NCBI GenBank assembly: GCA_027943745.1
Contig: AP025763.1
Location: forward strand, 3,844,001-3,908,000
Direction of reading: 5' to 3'
DNA from: Neptuniibacter victor
Lineage (GTDB): Bacteria > Pseudomonadota > Gammaproteobacteria > Pseudomonadales > Balneatricaceae
DNA: 64,000 nucleotides
Each line of letters opens with the position of its first letter. Position 1 is the stretch's first letter. Below are positions 1 to 8,226 of this stretch, piece by piece. A program made the position numbers and the translations under genes. A model generated the notes under the pieces. The model ran no database searches, was not told where the DNA came from, and worked only from the letters and a program-made list of their open reading frames with translations.

Positions 1-642
1 GAAGGTGCAATTGCTGCTAATGCAGATGAAGTTGCTGTTTTCAGTGCATCCTCAGAAGCATTTACGCAAAAGAACATCAACTGTTCAATCAAGGAAAGCC
101 TAGAGCGCTTTGTACCGATAATTGAGGCCGCTAAGGCTGAGAATATTCGGGTACGTGGCTATGTGTCTACGGTAATGGGTTGCCCATATCAAGGCGATAT
201 GGACCCCGCACAAGTTGCCGCCGTTAGTCGCGAAATGCTCGACATGGGCTGTTATGAAATTTCTCTCGGCGATACCATCGGCGTTGGTACTCCGCTAAAA
301 GCAAAGAAGATGCTCGAAGCGGTTGCTCGTGAAATACCCGTCGAAAAACTAGCCGCTCACTTCCACGACACTTATGGGCAAGCACTTGCAAACCTATATG
401 CCGTTGTTGAAGAAGGCGTAGCAGTCATAGACACCTCTGTCGCTGGCTTAGGCGGATGCCCCTATGCAAAAGGTGCATCGGGTAATGTCGCAACAGAAGA
501 TGTGTTATATATGCTGAACGGTCTTGGTATTAAAACTGGTATAGATCTAGATAAGCTCGTTGCCACTAGTCACTGGATTACAGGGCAACTTGGGCGTAAT
601 AACGGCTCAAAAGTAGCCTTAGCCATTGGCTGCGAAGCTTAA
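1..642 (+). CDS. hydroxymethylglutaryl-CoA lyase, 3' part (start lies left of the window)
   Basis: The frame is open from base 1 to a TAA at 640, giving about 213 C-terminal residues of a family that is usually near 300. The enzyme cleaves (S)-3-hydroxy-3-methylglutaryl-CoA to acetoacetate and acetyl-CoA, the last step of leucine/isovalerate catabolism. Visible family marks are the stretch [16 protein letters not shown], the metal-binding HFHDTYGQA, and the active-site loop [12 protein letters not shown], whose Cys is catalytic. An ATG at 163 is internal and not the start. In related bacteria this gene ends a liu-type cluster, so the remainder of that cluster probably lies to the left. The symbol (liuE/mvaB/hmgL) is not fixed by the sequence. 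Confidence 0.93.
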   Translation, partial: EGAIAANADEVAVFSASSEAFTQKNINCSIKESLERFVPIIEAAKAENIRVRGYVSTVMGCPYQGDMDPAQVAAVSREMLDMGCYEISLGDTIGVGTPLKAKKMLEAVAREIPVEKLAAHFHDTYGQALANLYAVVEEGVAVIDTSVAGLGGCPYAKGASGNVATEDVLYMLNGLGIKTGIDLDKLVATSHWITGQLGRNNGSKVALAIGCEA

Positions 643-659
643 CTAGCTGATGCAACAAT

Positions 660-681
660 CAGCGCTCTTTAGGGAGCGCTG
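660..681 (+). other. 8-bp hairpin after the HMG-CoA lyase gene
   Basis: CAGCGCTC and GAGCGCTG form a perfect GC-rich stem around a 6-nt loop, 18 bases after the lyase stop codon. No T-run follows, so it is not a classical rho-independent terminator. It may stabilise the 3' end or attenuate read-through into the AhpD-like gene at 720. Confidence 0.4.
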
Positions 682-719
682 CCTCGATGCAACAAAAACA
701 AGAAACCGAGGTTTAATGG

Positions 720-1301
720 ATGAAGTCACAACCTGATCATATAACGGCACTAGATCTTCCGATTCCGGAGCGAGATCAATTGCCAGAAGGGTTCCAAAAG
801 TATTTCGATGTGTGCGATGAGAAACTTGGTATGGTGCCGAATGTACTCCAAGCCTATAGCCACAACGATAAACAGCTCGATGTATTTTCGCGAATCTATA
901 ACGAACTGATGTTTGGCGAAAGCGGATTATCAGTATTAGAGAAAGAGATGATTGCTGTAGCCGTATCCTCCTCTAATGCATGTTATTACTGCCAGGTTGC
1001 TCATGGAGCCGCTGTACGCGAATATTCAGGAGAGCCCAAACTTGGCGAACTAATGGTGATGAATTACCGCGTAGCGGAGCTATCGGACCGCCATAGATCA
1101 ATGTTGGATTTCGCCGTTAAACTAACGGAAACGCCACACAATATTTTAGAAGCAGATAGACAGCAACTACGCGATGTAGGATTTAGTGACAGTGATATCT
1201 GGGATATCGCTAATATCACGGGTTTTTATAATATGACCAATCGTGTCGCTAGTGCCGTCGATATGCAACCAAATCCGGAGTACCACCAGCAGTCTCGGTG
1301 A
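720..1301 (+). CDS. AhpD-like / carboxymuconolactone decarboxylase family protein (peroxidase-related)
   Basis: This 193-residue protein carries the AhpD-type redox/proton-relay motif in the segment SSSNACYYCQVAHGAAVRE: Cys-x-x-Cys followed by His four residues later. That matches the family of uncharacterised peroxidase-related enzymes, which are all-helical, cytosolic and usually oligomeric. AhpD members use the CxxC pair as an alkylhydroperoxidase or disulfide relay. The exact substrate cannot be read from sequence. It follows the HMG-CoA lyase by 77 bp on the same strand, with only a poor ribosome site (ACCGAGG region). The link with acyl-CoA catabolism is positional only. Confidence 0.8.
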   Translation: MKSQPDHITALDLPIPERDQLPEGFQKYFDVCDEKLGMVPNVLQAYSHNDKQLDVFSRIYNELMFGESGLSVLEKEMIAVAVSSSNACYYCQVAHGAAVREYSGEPKLGELMVMNYRVAELSDRHRSMLDFAVKLTETPHNILEADRQQLRDVGFSDSDIWDIANITGFYNMTNRVASAVDMQPNPEYHQQSR

Positions 1302-1310
1302 TACACCTTC

Positions 1311-1338
1311 GTCCCGACTATCAGGAAATATTCGGGAC
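1311..1338 (+). other. hairpin in the AhpD-to-ligase gap
   Basis: GTCCCGA and TCGGGAC form a 7-bp stem around a 14-nt loop, just after the AhpD-like stop. It has no T-tract. I see nothing else that can be named in the gap between 1302 and 1445. Confidence 0.25.
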
Positions 1339-1445
1339 TGGCCACTTCAGATTTGTAATGCAGTTCGGCTAATGCAAGCCAATCTACATCTCTGAAGATG
1401 ACTTAACCCTTTTGAATTATTAAAATAAGTATGGGGTCAACAACG

Positions 1446-3131
1446 ATGAGTAACATCCCTAGCTACACCAGCGGTACGAGTACAAAGCCACTGATCGGTA
1501 TGACCATCGGTGACAAATTTGATGAAATCGCTGCCACCTATCCAGATAACGATGCCCTAATTGTTCGCCATCAAGGCATTCGCTTAACTTATGCTGAGCT
1601 AAAGCAACAAGTTGATGCGGCAGCCAGAGCTTTTCTTGCGATCGGCGTAAAACGCGGCGATCGCGTCGGCATGTGGTCTCCAAACTGTGCAGAATGGACA
1701 ATCACGCAATTTGCCACAGCAAAAGTTGGTGCCATCCTTGTAAACGTTAACCCTGCTTATCGTCTACATGAACTTGAATATGCGATGAATCAATCAGAAG
1801 CAAAGTTTCTGGTTACCGCAGATAGCTTCAAGAGTTCTAATTATTCCGCAATGCTATTTGAATTAGCACCGGAACTAAAAGAGTGCGCTGAAGGCGAACT
1901 AAAATCTGAAAAGCTGCCAAGCCTGCAAGGCATCATCAACCTTTCTAAAGAGAAAGTGACCGGCATGTGGCGCTGGGATGATTTCGTTGAGATGGCGGAT
2001 AAAATTGATCAGTCGCAGTTGACTCGCTTACAGGCCGAGCTGCAGTTTGATGATCCAATTAACATTCAATATACATCAGGCACCACAGGCTTCCCTAAAG
2101 GCGCTGCACTGTCTCATCACAACATTCTCAACAACGGTTTCTTTGTCGCAGAGAGTATGAACTTTACCGACCAAGACCGTCTTGTGATTCCTGTGCCGCT
2201 TTATCATTGTTTCGGCATGGTTATGGGCAACTTAGGCTGTATGACTCACGGCGCAACCATGATCTATCCAGATGATGCGTTCGAGCCAAAATCAGTACTT
2301 GAAGCAGTTGCGGAAGAACGTGCAACGGCACTATACGGTGTTCCAACCATGTTTATTGCTGAGATGGACCATCCTGATTTTGCTCAGTACGATGTATCAA
2401 GTTTACGTACAGGCATCATGGCTGGTGCCATCTGCCCTGCTGAAGTGATGAAGGCTGTAAATTCTAAACTTCATATGAAAGAGGTACAGATCGCTTACGG
2501 CATGACCGAGACAAGCCCTGTATCAACGCAAACTGCCCCAGATGATCCATTTGAAAAGCAGGTAACTACTGTAGGCCGTACTCAGCCCCATCTAGAAACA
2601 AAACTGGTAGATCCTGCTACCGGTAACGTTGTGCCTCGTGGTGAAATCGGCGAGCTTTGTACCCGTGGTTACAGCGTGATGCTGAAGTACTGGAACAATC
2701 CCGAAGCAACTAAAGGCTCTATCGATGCTGGCGGCTGGATGCATACCGAAGACTTAGCAACGATGGACGAAGAGGGTTATATCCAGATCGTTGGTCGTAT
2801 CAAGGATATGGTTATTCGCGGCGGTGAAAACGTTTACCCTAAAGAGATTGAAGAGTTCCTATATACACACCCATCAATCTCAGATGTACAAGTTACCGGT
2901 GTGCCTGATAAGAAGTACGGTGAAGAACTTGTCGCTTGGGTAAAACTATCTCCAGGCGTAGACAATGTTACCGACGAAGATCTTCGTGCTTTCTGTAAAG
3001 GTAAAATCACCCACTTTAAGATTCCTCGTTACTTTAAATTTGTTGAAGAATTCCCAATGACCGTTACGGGTAAGATTCAGAAATTTAAGATGCGTGAGAT
3101 TTCAACAGAAGAGCTGGGATTAGAAGACTAA
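1446..3131 (+). CDS. AMP-forming acyl-CoA ligase (ACSF2-like fatty-acid/carboxylate-CoA ligase)
   Basis: This is an ANL-superfamily adenylate-forming enzyme of about 561 residues. It activates a carboxylic acid with ATP and then transfers it to CoA. Diagnostic motifs are the P-loop [18 protein letters not shown] (A3), the A5 region [11 protein letters not shown], the A7/A8 region [22 protein letters not shown] followed by [18 protein letters not shown], and the C-terminal catalytic Lys in [11 protein letters not shown]. The ATG at 1446 (MSNIPSY) is preferred over that at 1431: a GGGG stretch about 10 bases upstream can act as ribosome site, and homologues start this way. It lies downstream of the lyase on the same strand and is closed by the terminator at 3153. 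The true acid is unknown; medium-chain or branched acids fit the family. Confidence 0.88.
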   Translation: MSNIPSYTSGTSTKPLIGMTIGDKFDEIAATYPDNDALIVRHQGIRLTYAELKQQVDAAARAFLAIGVKRGDRVGMWSPNCAEWTITQFATAKVGAILVNVNPAYRLHELEYAMNQSEAKFLVTADSFKSSNYSAMLFELAPELKECAEGELKSEKLPSLQGIINLSKEKVTGMWRWDDFVEMADKIDQSQLTRLQAELQFDDPINIQYTSGTTGFPKGAALSHHNILNNGFFVAESMNFTDQDRLVIPVPLYHCFGMVMGNLGCMTHGATMIYPDDAFEPKSVLEAVAEERATALYGVPTMFIAEMDHPDFAQYDVSSLRTGIMAGAICPAEVMKAVNSKLHMKEVQIAYGMTETSPVSTQTAPDDPFEKQVTTVGRTQPHLETKLVDPATGNVVPRGEIGELCTRGYSVMLKYWNNPEATKGSIDAGGWMHTEDLATMDEEGYIQIVGRIKDMVIRGGENVYPKEIEEFLYTHPSISDVQVTGVPDKKYGEELVAWVKLSPGVDNVTDEDLRAFCKGKITHFKIPRYFKFVEEFPMTVTGKIQKFKMREISTEELGLED

Positions 3132-3152
3132 TCCACGGGATTAACGTCTTAT

Positions 3153-3181
3153 AAACGCCAACCTCTCCGGTTGGCGTTTTC
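3153..3181 (+). terminator. rho-independent terminator of the ligase gene
   Basis: AACGCCAACC (3154-3163) and GGTTGGCGTT (3169-3178) form a perfect 10-bp stem with a 5-nt loop, closed by a run of T residues. It sits 22 bases after the ligase stop codon. Confidence 0.87.
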
Positions 3182-3254
3182 TTAACGCCGATACGAATTA
3201 CATCCTCTTTAATACGCTCACCCTCGCATTCACTTTTCATAGGACCGCAAGCAG

Positions 3255-4076
3255 ATGTCGACTGAAATAGCAGATCACTATGCCCAAAAGCTAAATCAAG
3301 AGACAATCATCACGCAACTCAAAGCAGCCTACCCCAATGGGCCTACTCACTTTCAATTAGCGCCTATTGATCAACTGCATATAGGTGGCATCAAAGCATC
3401 ATTAAAATTAATTGATAGAATACAGGCGTACTCTCCGCAATCCGTACTCGATATAGGATCAGGCCTAGGCGGCCTCATGCGTTTAGCAAGTGAGCGACTT
3501 GAGCAATCAATTACAGGCTTAGATATAACCCACGGTCTAAACCAAATAAATAATCAGTTAACAGCACTTAGCTGCAAAGACACCAGTACATCACTGATCA
3601 CTGGCGATGCTCACGCACTTCCTTTTGCCGATCAAACATTTGATCTAATCATTTTTCAGCATAGTCTGTTAAATATGCCCGATGATGTACAAGTTCTAAA
3701 AGAGTGCCAACGCATCCTCAAGGCGGGTGGCCGAATCATCATGCATGAAGTGCTACAAGGGCCACAGTTTAGTGAAATGGTTTATCCCGTTCCTTGGGCA
3801 CGTAAACAGGAAGACTCACACTTAATCCAGGAACAGGCATTGCTCGACCTATTGAAGGCCGCTAATTTCAGTATTGAATGCATGGATGATTGGTCACAAG
3901 AGGCTTTAGCTTGGCGTCGACGTCAGGCAACGAAAGAAGCCAATATCGAGCAACAGAAACCACCGGTATCACCGGCAATGGTTCTTGGGCCGGAATTTAA
4001 GCAGATGGGGGCGAACGTTATGAGAAACCTCAGCTCCCAAGCAGCCAGAGTTGTAGAGATTGTTGCCCAGAAATAA
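3255..4076 (+). CDS. class I SAM-dependent methyltransferase
   Basis: The 273-residue protein has a Methyltransf_11-type Rossmann core. Motif I is VLDIGSGLGGLMRLA (about residues 64-78), the acidic end of beta2 is in GLDI, and GDAHALPFADQTFDLI matches motifs II-III. N-terminal HFQLAPIDQLHIGGIKAS resembles small-molecule methyltransferases of the tocopherol/sarcosine type. The C-terminal 50 residues carry the Gln/Lys-rich piece QKPPVSPAMVLGPEFKQM and may close over the substrate. AGGA at 3241 about 10 bases before the ATG supports the start. It stands alone between a terminator and a convergent gene, so its substrate cannot be inferred. Confidence 0.8.
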   Translation: MSTEIADHYAQKLNQETIITQLKAAYPNGPTHFQLAPIDQLHIGGIKASLKLIDRIQAYSPQSVLDIGSGLGGLMRLASERLEQSITGLDITHGLNQINNQLTALSCKDTSTSLITGDAHALPFADQTFDLIIFQHSLLNMPDDVQVLKECQRILKAGGRIIMHEVLQGPQFSEMVYPVPWARKQEDSHLIQEQALLDLLKAANFSIECMDDWSQEALAWRRRQATKEANIEQQKPPVSPAMVLGPEFKQMGANVMRNLSSQAARVVEIVAQK

Positions 4077-4151
4077 GCTGTATGGAATCACAACCAAAAC
4101 AGACTAGGACCATAAGAATATCGTCGAGATATTTCTAATATAAGCTATATT

Positions 4152-4622
4152 CTAAGTAGCCCCAACCGCTTGAATACTCGAGAGATAAAGTCCTTCTTGA
4201 TTGCATTTTTCAGGATTTGAAATACGTTGTTCCAGCGCCAGTTTAATCTCGACAGGCGGTGTACTTATTTCAGTAGCGGAAACCGTTTGATACGACTGTT
4301 GTGTCAGATAAGTGGGCATATAGCGAGAAATTTGAATATAGGTCACACCACCCTGTTTGATCGAAGCATACGCCACTTTACTATATTCATTGCTATCTAT
4401 ATCCCCTGCAATTAAACCTGCATTGCAAGGGCCGCGATGCAAATGACCAGACGCCGTTGGAGCAAGTAGGTCCGTAGGATCTGCTCCACTTATAATAGCT
4501 TGATCTGTTGGCGTTTCCGCGCTAACTGCTACCGAATCACCTTGCTTTTCAGTAAATGCTATAACGCTCACCATCACAGCAAAGACCAAAAAAAGTACAC
4601 TTAAATAAAGAGGTTTCATCAT
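4152..4622 (-). CDS. hypothetical exported or membrane-anchored protein
   Basis: I do not recognise this 156-residue protein. Its N-terminus has a short basic end and a hydrophobic run (about residues 4-22) typical of a signal peptide or anchor. A Ser/Thr/Asp-rich linker follows. The rest (from about residue 60) is a small domain with Cys at GPCNAG and a second Cys at NPEKCNQEG near the end, which could form a disulfide in the periplasm. Two adjacent ATG codons make the start uncertain by one residue, and no strong ribosome site is seen. It is convergent with the methyltransferase and separated by about 110 bp from the membrane protein gene at 4733. Confidence 0.65.
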   Translation of the reverse strand: MMKPLYLSVLFLVFAVMVSVIAFTEKQGDSVAVSAETPTDQAIISGADPTDLLAPTASGHLHRGPCNAGLIAGDIDSNEYSKVAYASIKQGGVTYIQISRYMPTYLTQQSYQTVSATEISTPPVEIKLALEQRISNPEKCNQEGLYLSSIQAVGAT

Positions 4623-4732
4623 CGGCCGGTGATTAATATGTTATCTATTATTTTGAGCAATAATTAGACAAAAGACCGATCAGCCGGTCAACGATAGATC
4701 CCCAGGCAACTGACCTATATCAACTAATTCAG

Positions 4733-5365
4733 TTACTTTTGTAATGGTTTAATATTCAACAATGAAACAAACATAGAGATCACAATAGTGCCGAACAAAA
4801 AGCAGAAACCACTATGTATTAAACATAGGCCCCAACTTAACAAATCCGCCGGAGGGAAAGCACTTGTTAATGTGAATTGAATACTCATTGCTTGGATCAT
4901 TGGCCATACTGGCAACGCCAACTGCGTATATTGTGGGATATTATCAAAGCTGCCAGCAAGCGCATAAATAGATGAGAAAAGGAACATGGCCGTTAGATAG
5001 TTCGCCAACCCAAGCACAATGACGCGTCCCGATGCCGCAACCATTGTGCCCTCTGTGATTTTGCAGGTACCAAATAAAATCACACCGAGTTCTTTATTTA
5101 AGATACCTAAAACGCGAAAGAGAAGAGGCAGTATGCACCAAGCAGATAGCAGCGGGGTCAAAAAAAGCAGGGCAATGGATCCAAATAACCAATAAACAAT
5201 ATAACGCTCTGACAGTAAGAGCCGTTTAGTTCGCCATTTTTGCTGCTCTACACTACCAACATCATGCTGAGACTCCTTAGCTTTAAGGTAGCTATCCAGC
5301 CAATAGTAGGGAGAAAGCGCATACACCCCTTTAATACTTGCTTTGACCGTCTCAGCAAACATCAT
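4733..5365 (-). CDS. inner-membrane protein with a pore-loop-like segment (degenerate ion-channel fold?)
   Basis: This 210-residue protein has at least three strong hydrophobic segments (about 55-88, 112-135 and 172-202). Between the last two lies a segment reading MIQAMSIQFTLTSAFPPADL followed by a Gly-containing helix. The layout pore-helix, T-L-T, short loop, then TM helix recalls the two-TM potassium-channel module, but the canonical GYGD filter is replaced by SAFPPAD. The channel relation is my inference and weak. The start codon overlaps the stop of the MBL-fold gene by 4 bp (ATGA), so the two are co-translated. Confidence 0.7.
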   Translation of the reverse strand: MMFAETVKASIKGVYALSPYYWLDSYLKAKESQHDVGSVEQQKWRTKRLLLSERYIVYWLFGSIALLFLTPLLSAWCILPLLFRVLGILNKELGVILFGTCKITEGTMVAASGRVIVLGLANYLTAMFLFSSIYALAGSFDNIPQYTQLALPVWPMIQAMSIQFTLTSAFPPADLLSWGLCLIHSGFCFLFGTIVISMFVSLLNIKPLQK

Positions 5366-6114
5366 AAAGAAAGCTCCAGTACTTGGCCCGGTTTCAATAA
5401 TGACAACTGAGTTTGAGCATTCGAGATATCCTCTTGTTCAATCCCATGACCGATTATAAATACCTCTGAATCAATCAATGCGCTCACTTCATCAAATCCC
5501 GCATGCCAATCATTACCATTTTCTCGGGCATCTAAAATCAGCAATGGCGCGACACTGATATCATCATAAAACGATTTATCGAATCCACTGTCCGCACTAT
5601 AGGCAAACAATGGCAAGCCATCCTCTTCCGCACTCTGACGGTAAACCACAAATCCAAAACAAAGCTCAGAGTGTTTTGCGCGATAGAACCGTAGATAATA
5701 ATCTTTATCTAAATACAGCCGCTCACCTTCCTTCGCAGTATCCCAAACAGCCAATTCTTGAATATTACATACCTGTGCATGCTCAGCCATCCGGTGAGAT
5801 TGAAGCCGCGATGACACCTCCTCTTGAGCAATAACGCGAAGTCTATTTTCTCTCGCATGCTCTACCCTGAGAACAACAGGTAATTCGCCTGAGTGGTCGG
5901 TATGGTTGTGGGTAATAACAACATTAGGAGGAAGAGCAAAACCGTAATGGCTTAACGCTTTCACCACCCCTAAGCCAAGATCAATTAAGCAAAACGGCTG
6001 CTCATTTTTAAGCAGTAGAAGGCTACTGCTGCAGATTCCTTTATAAACATGATCAGCTCCGCCACCAACACCAAGGACAAAAATACTAAGTTTATCGCCT
6101 TGAATTGAGTCCAT
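5362..6114 (-). CDS. MBL-fold metallo-hydrolase
   Basis: The 250-residue protein shows the metallo-beta-lactamase fold order of metal ligands. HNHTDHSG is the HxHxDH motif (about residues 69-74), a later His lies in RAKHSEL, an Asp in YSADSGFD, and a final His in IIGHGIE. The arrangement is like the RNase Z / phosphodiesterase-type branch, but the sequence does not fix a substrate. It likely acts in the cytosol, since no signal peptide is seen. AAGGACG six bases before the ATG is a good ribosome site. It is the first gene of a two-gene unit with the membrane protein at 4733. Confidence 0.85.
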   Translation of the reverse strand: MDSIQGDKLSIFVLGVGGGADHVYKGICSSSLLLLKNEQPFCLIDLGLGVVKALSHYGFALPPNVVITHNHTDHSGELPVVLRVEHARENRLRVIAQEEVSSRLQSHRMAEHAQVCNIQELAVWDTAKEGERLYLDKDYYLRFYRAKHSELCFGFVVYRQSAEEDGLPLFAYSADSGFDKSFYDDISVAPLLILDARENGNDWHAGFDEVSALIDSEVFIIGHGIEQEDISNAQTQLSLLKPGQVLELSL

Positions 6115-6278
6115 CAGTCGTCCTTAAATGCGTGCACTCTCTCTTACATCCACCCAAAAATGGTAGAAAAGTAATGAATGCTTAAAAAATTAATTGATCG
6201 GATATTGTAGCGTCATACCCCAAGTAACACGAACCAAGCTAACCGATCTCACGCCCTTATTCATACTCAGAAAATAAA

Positions 6279-6304
6279 AAAATCCCTGCCTAAGCAGGGA
6301 TTTT
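6279..6304 (-). terminator. rho-independent terminator of the acyl-CoA dehydrogenase gene
   Basis: AAATCCCTGC and GCAGGGATTT form a perfect stem with a CTAA loop. Read on the minus strand it ends in seven T residues. It lies 26 bases past the stop codon at 6330. Confidence 0.85.
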
Positions 6305-6329
6305 CACAATAATATCTACGAAAAAATAA

Positions 6330-8126
6330 TTAGGCATACCAAGCCGATGCTAACTGCTCATCACTCATCGCCATGATACTTTCACTGCCAGCTGCAACCA
6401 TCTGCGCATAAGATGCGGTACGAGGTAACACTTGTGCTACGTAGAATCGAGCACTGATCACTTTCGCGTTCAAGAACACCTCATCACCACCGTCAACCAA
6501 TGCTTGCTTAGCAGCTAAAGCGCCACGCAGTATCTGCCAACCACCGCACAAAGTACCCATCATCATGAGATAGTTATAAGCAACCGAGCCTGGAAGCAAA
6601 GCATCATCCACACTGCCTTCCAATAACTGCGTTTGTGCAACAGTGGCTTGCGCTAACGCTTGCTGTAACTGTTTCGCTTCAGTGGAAAAATCACCTTGTG
6701 CTTCTAGCTCAGCTACTAATTCAGCAATCTCCGCTTGAACTGCCGCACCCGCTTCGCCCTTATCAAATAAGGTTTTACGGCCAACTAGGTCTAATCCTTG
6801 AATCGCATTCGTACCTTCATAGATAGGTAAAATGCGCGCATCACGATAATGTTGAGCAGCACCGGTTTCCTCAATGAACCCCATACCACCATGAACTTGT
6901 ACCCCAAGCGAGGTGACCTCTTGGGCAACCTCAGTACACCAACCTTTTACGATAGGTGTTAGATAAGCAGCTCGAGCCGATTCTTTAGCACGCTCAGCTG
7001 GATCTTCAGATTTGTGTGCAAAATCTAAGCTAGCACAAGCGTCATATGCCAATGCACGTCCAGCCTCAGTAATTGTCTTCATCGTTTGCAACATACGACG
7101 CACATCCGCATGTTGAATGATTGGGCCTGCTTCTCTTGAACCAACCGCTGGGCTCTGCACTCGGTCATGGGCATATTCCAATGCATGCTGATATGCACGT
7201 TCAGAGATAGCAACACCTTGCAAACCAACGGCTAAACGAGCGTTGTTCATCATAGTGAACATGCAAGCAAGGCCTTTATTCTCTTCTCCCACGAGGTAAC
7301 CAATCGCCCCCTCATCATCGCCAAAGGCCATAACGCAGGTCGGACTCGCATGTATACCTAGCTTATGCTCCAAAGAAACGCATTTAGCATCATTGCGCTC
7401 ACCTACTGAGCCATCCTCATTAAGTAAGAATTTAGGCACGACAAACAGGCTAATCCCTCTCACACCTGGAGGTGCATCCGGTAAGCGGGCAAGAACAAGG
7501 TGGATAATATTCTCTGCCATATCGTGTTCACCCCAGGTAATAAAGATCTTCTGACCTTTAATACGGTAATGATCACCTTCAGGTTTAGCTGTGGATCGAA
7601 TAGCAGCGAGATCGGAACCTGCTTGGGGCTCGGTTAGGTTCATGGTACCTGTCCATTCACCACTGATCAGTTTGGGCAGATACTGATCCTTCAATTCAGC
7701 CGTCGCATTATGGTAGATCGCTTCAACCGCACCTTGACTCAATAACGGGCATAAGCCCCATGCCATATTGGCCGATTGCCACATCTCCATTACCGGAATA
7801 GAGAGCGCATAAGGCAAGCCTTGGCCACCATATTCAGGATCAAATTGTAATGACCCCCAACCACCTTCAGCAAACTGCTGGTAAGCATCGGCAAAGCCCG
7901 CAGGTGTAGGTACATCAACACCGTCAAGCTTAACCCCAGTCTGATCACCCACCTCATTAAGTGGCGATAAAACACCATTCGCTACTTTTCCAGCTTCTTC
8001 TAGAATCGCACCAACCATATCATCGCTAGCTTCCTCATAACCGGGAAGCTGTGCCAGCTGTTCCATCCGTGCATTGTGACGAAGGGAAAAGTTCATATCT
8101 TTCAGGGGAGCTTTATAATCTGCCAT
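6330..8126 (-). CDS. acyl-CoA dehydrogenase with extra C-terminal domain (DmdC-like)
   Basis: At 598 residues this is longer than ordinary acyl-CoA dehydrogenases (about 380-390). It matches the subgroup with an added C-terminal helical domain that includes 3-methylmercaptopropionyl-CoA dehydrogenase (DmdC) and FadE5-like enzymes. FAD- and substrate-binding stretches are MNLTEPQAGSDLAAIRS, QKIFITWGEHDM and the C-lobe segment QVHGGMGFIEETGAAQHYRDARILPIYEGTNAIQG. The reaction is alpha,beta-dehydrogenation of an acyl-CoA with electrons passed to ETF. It is 100 bp downstream of an acyl-CoA ligase on the same strand, the order seen for DmdB/DmdC. DmdA and DmdD are not in the window, so a medium-chain or aromatic acyl-CoA is equally possible. 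Confidence 0.88.
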   Translation of the reverse strand: MADYKAPLKDMNFSLRHNARMEQLAQLPGYEEASDDMVGAILEEAGKVANGVLSPLNEVGDQTGVKLDGVDVPTPAGFADAYQQFAEGGWGSLQFDPEYGGQGLPYALSIPVMEMWQSANMAWGLCPLLSQGAVEAIYHNATAELKDQYLPKLISGEWTGTMNLTEPQAGSDLAAIRSTAKPEGDHYRIKGQKIFITWGEHDMAENIIHLVLARLPDAPPGVRGISLFVVPKFLLNEDGSVGERNDAKCVSLEHKLGIHASPTCVMAFGDDEGAIGYLVGEENKGLACMFTMMNNARLAVGLQGVAISERAYQHALEYAHDRVQSPAVGSREAGPIIQHADVRRMLQTMKTITEAGRALAYDACASLDFAHKSEDPAERAKESARAAYLTPIVKGWCTEVAQEVTSLGVQVHGGMGFIEETGAAQHYRDARILPIYEGTNAIQGLDLVGRKTLFDKGEAGAAVQAEIAELVAELEAQGDFSTEAKQLQQALAQATVAQTQLLEGSVDDALLPGSVAYNYLMMMGTLCGGWQILRGALAAKQALVDGGDEVFLNAKVISARFYVAQVLPRTASYAQMVAAGSESIMAMSDEQLASAWYA

Positions 8127-8189
8127 TGCTCTTACGCCTTAATTAATTTTTCTCACACATGCCCACGAACATATAGGCAATATAATTAA

Positions 8190-8216
8190 GCACCGAGCCT
8201 CAATATGCCTCGATGC
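8190..8216 (-). other. intergenic hairpin between ligase and dehydrogenase
   Basis: GCACCGAG and CTCGATGC pair as an 8-bp stem with one G-U pair around an 11-nt loop, in the 100-bp gap of the two-gene unit. No T-run follows in the minus direction. It could tune relative expression or mRNA stability of the two genes. Confidence 0.3.
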
Positions 8217-8226
8217 TATCAACCAC

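Noticed and set aside
660-681. Rho-independent terminator after HMG-CoA lyase
   Set aside because: The stem is perfect but no T-run follows; recorded as a hairpin only.
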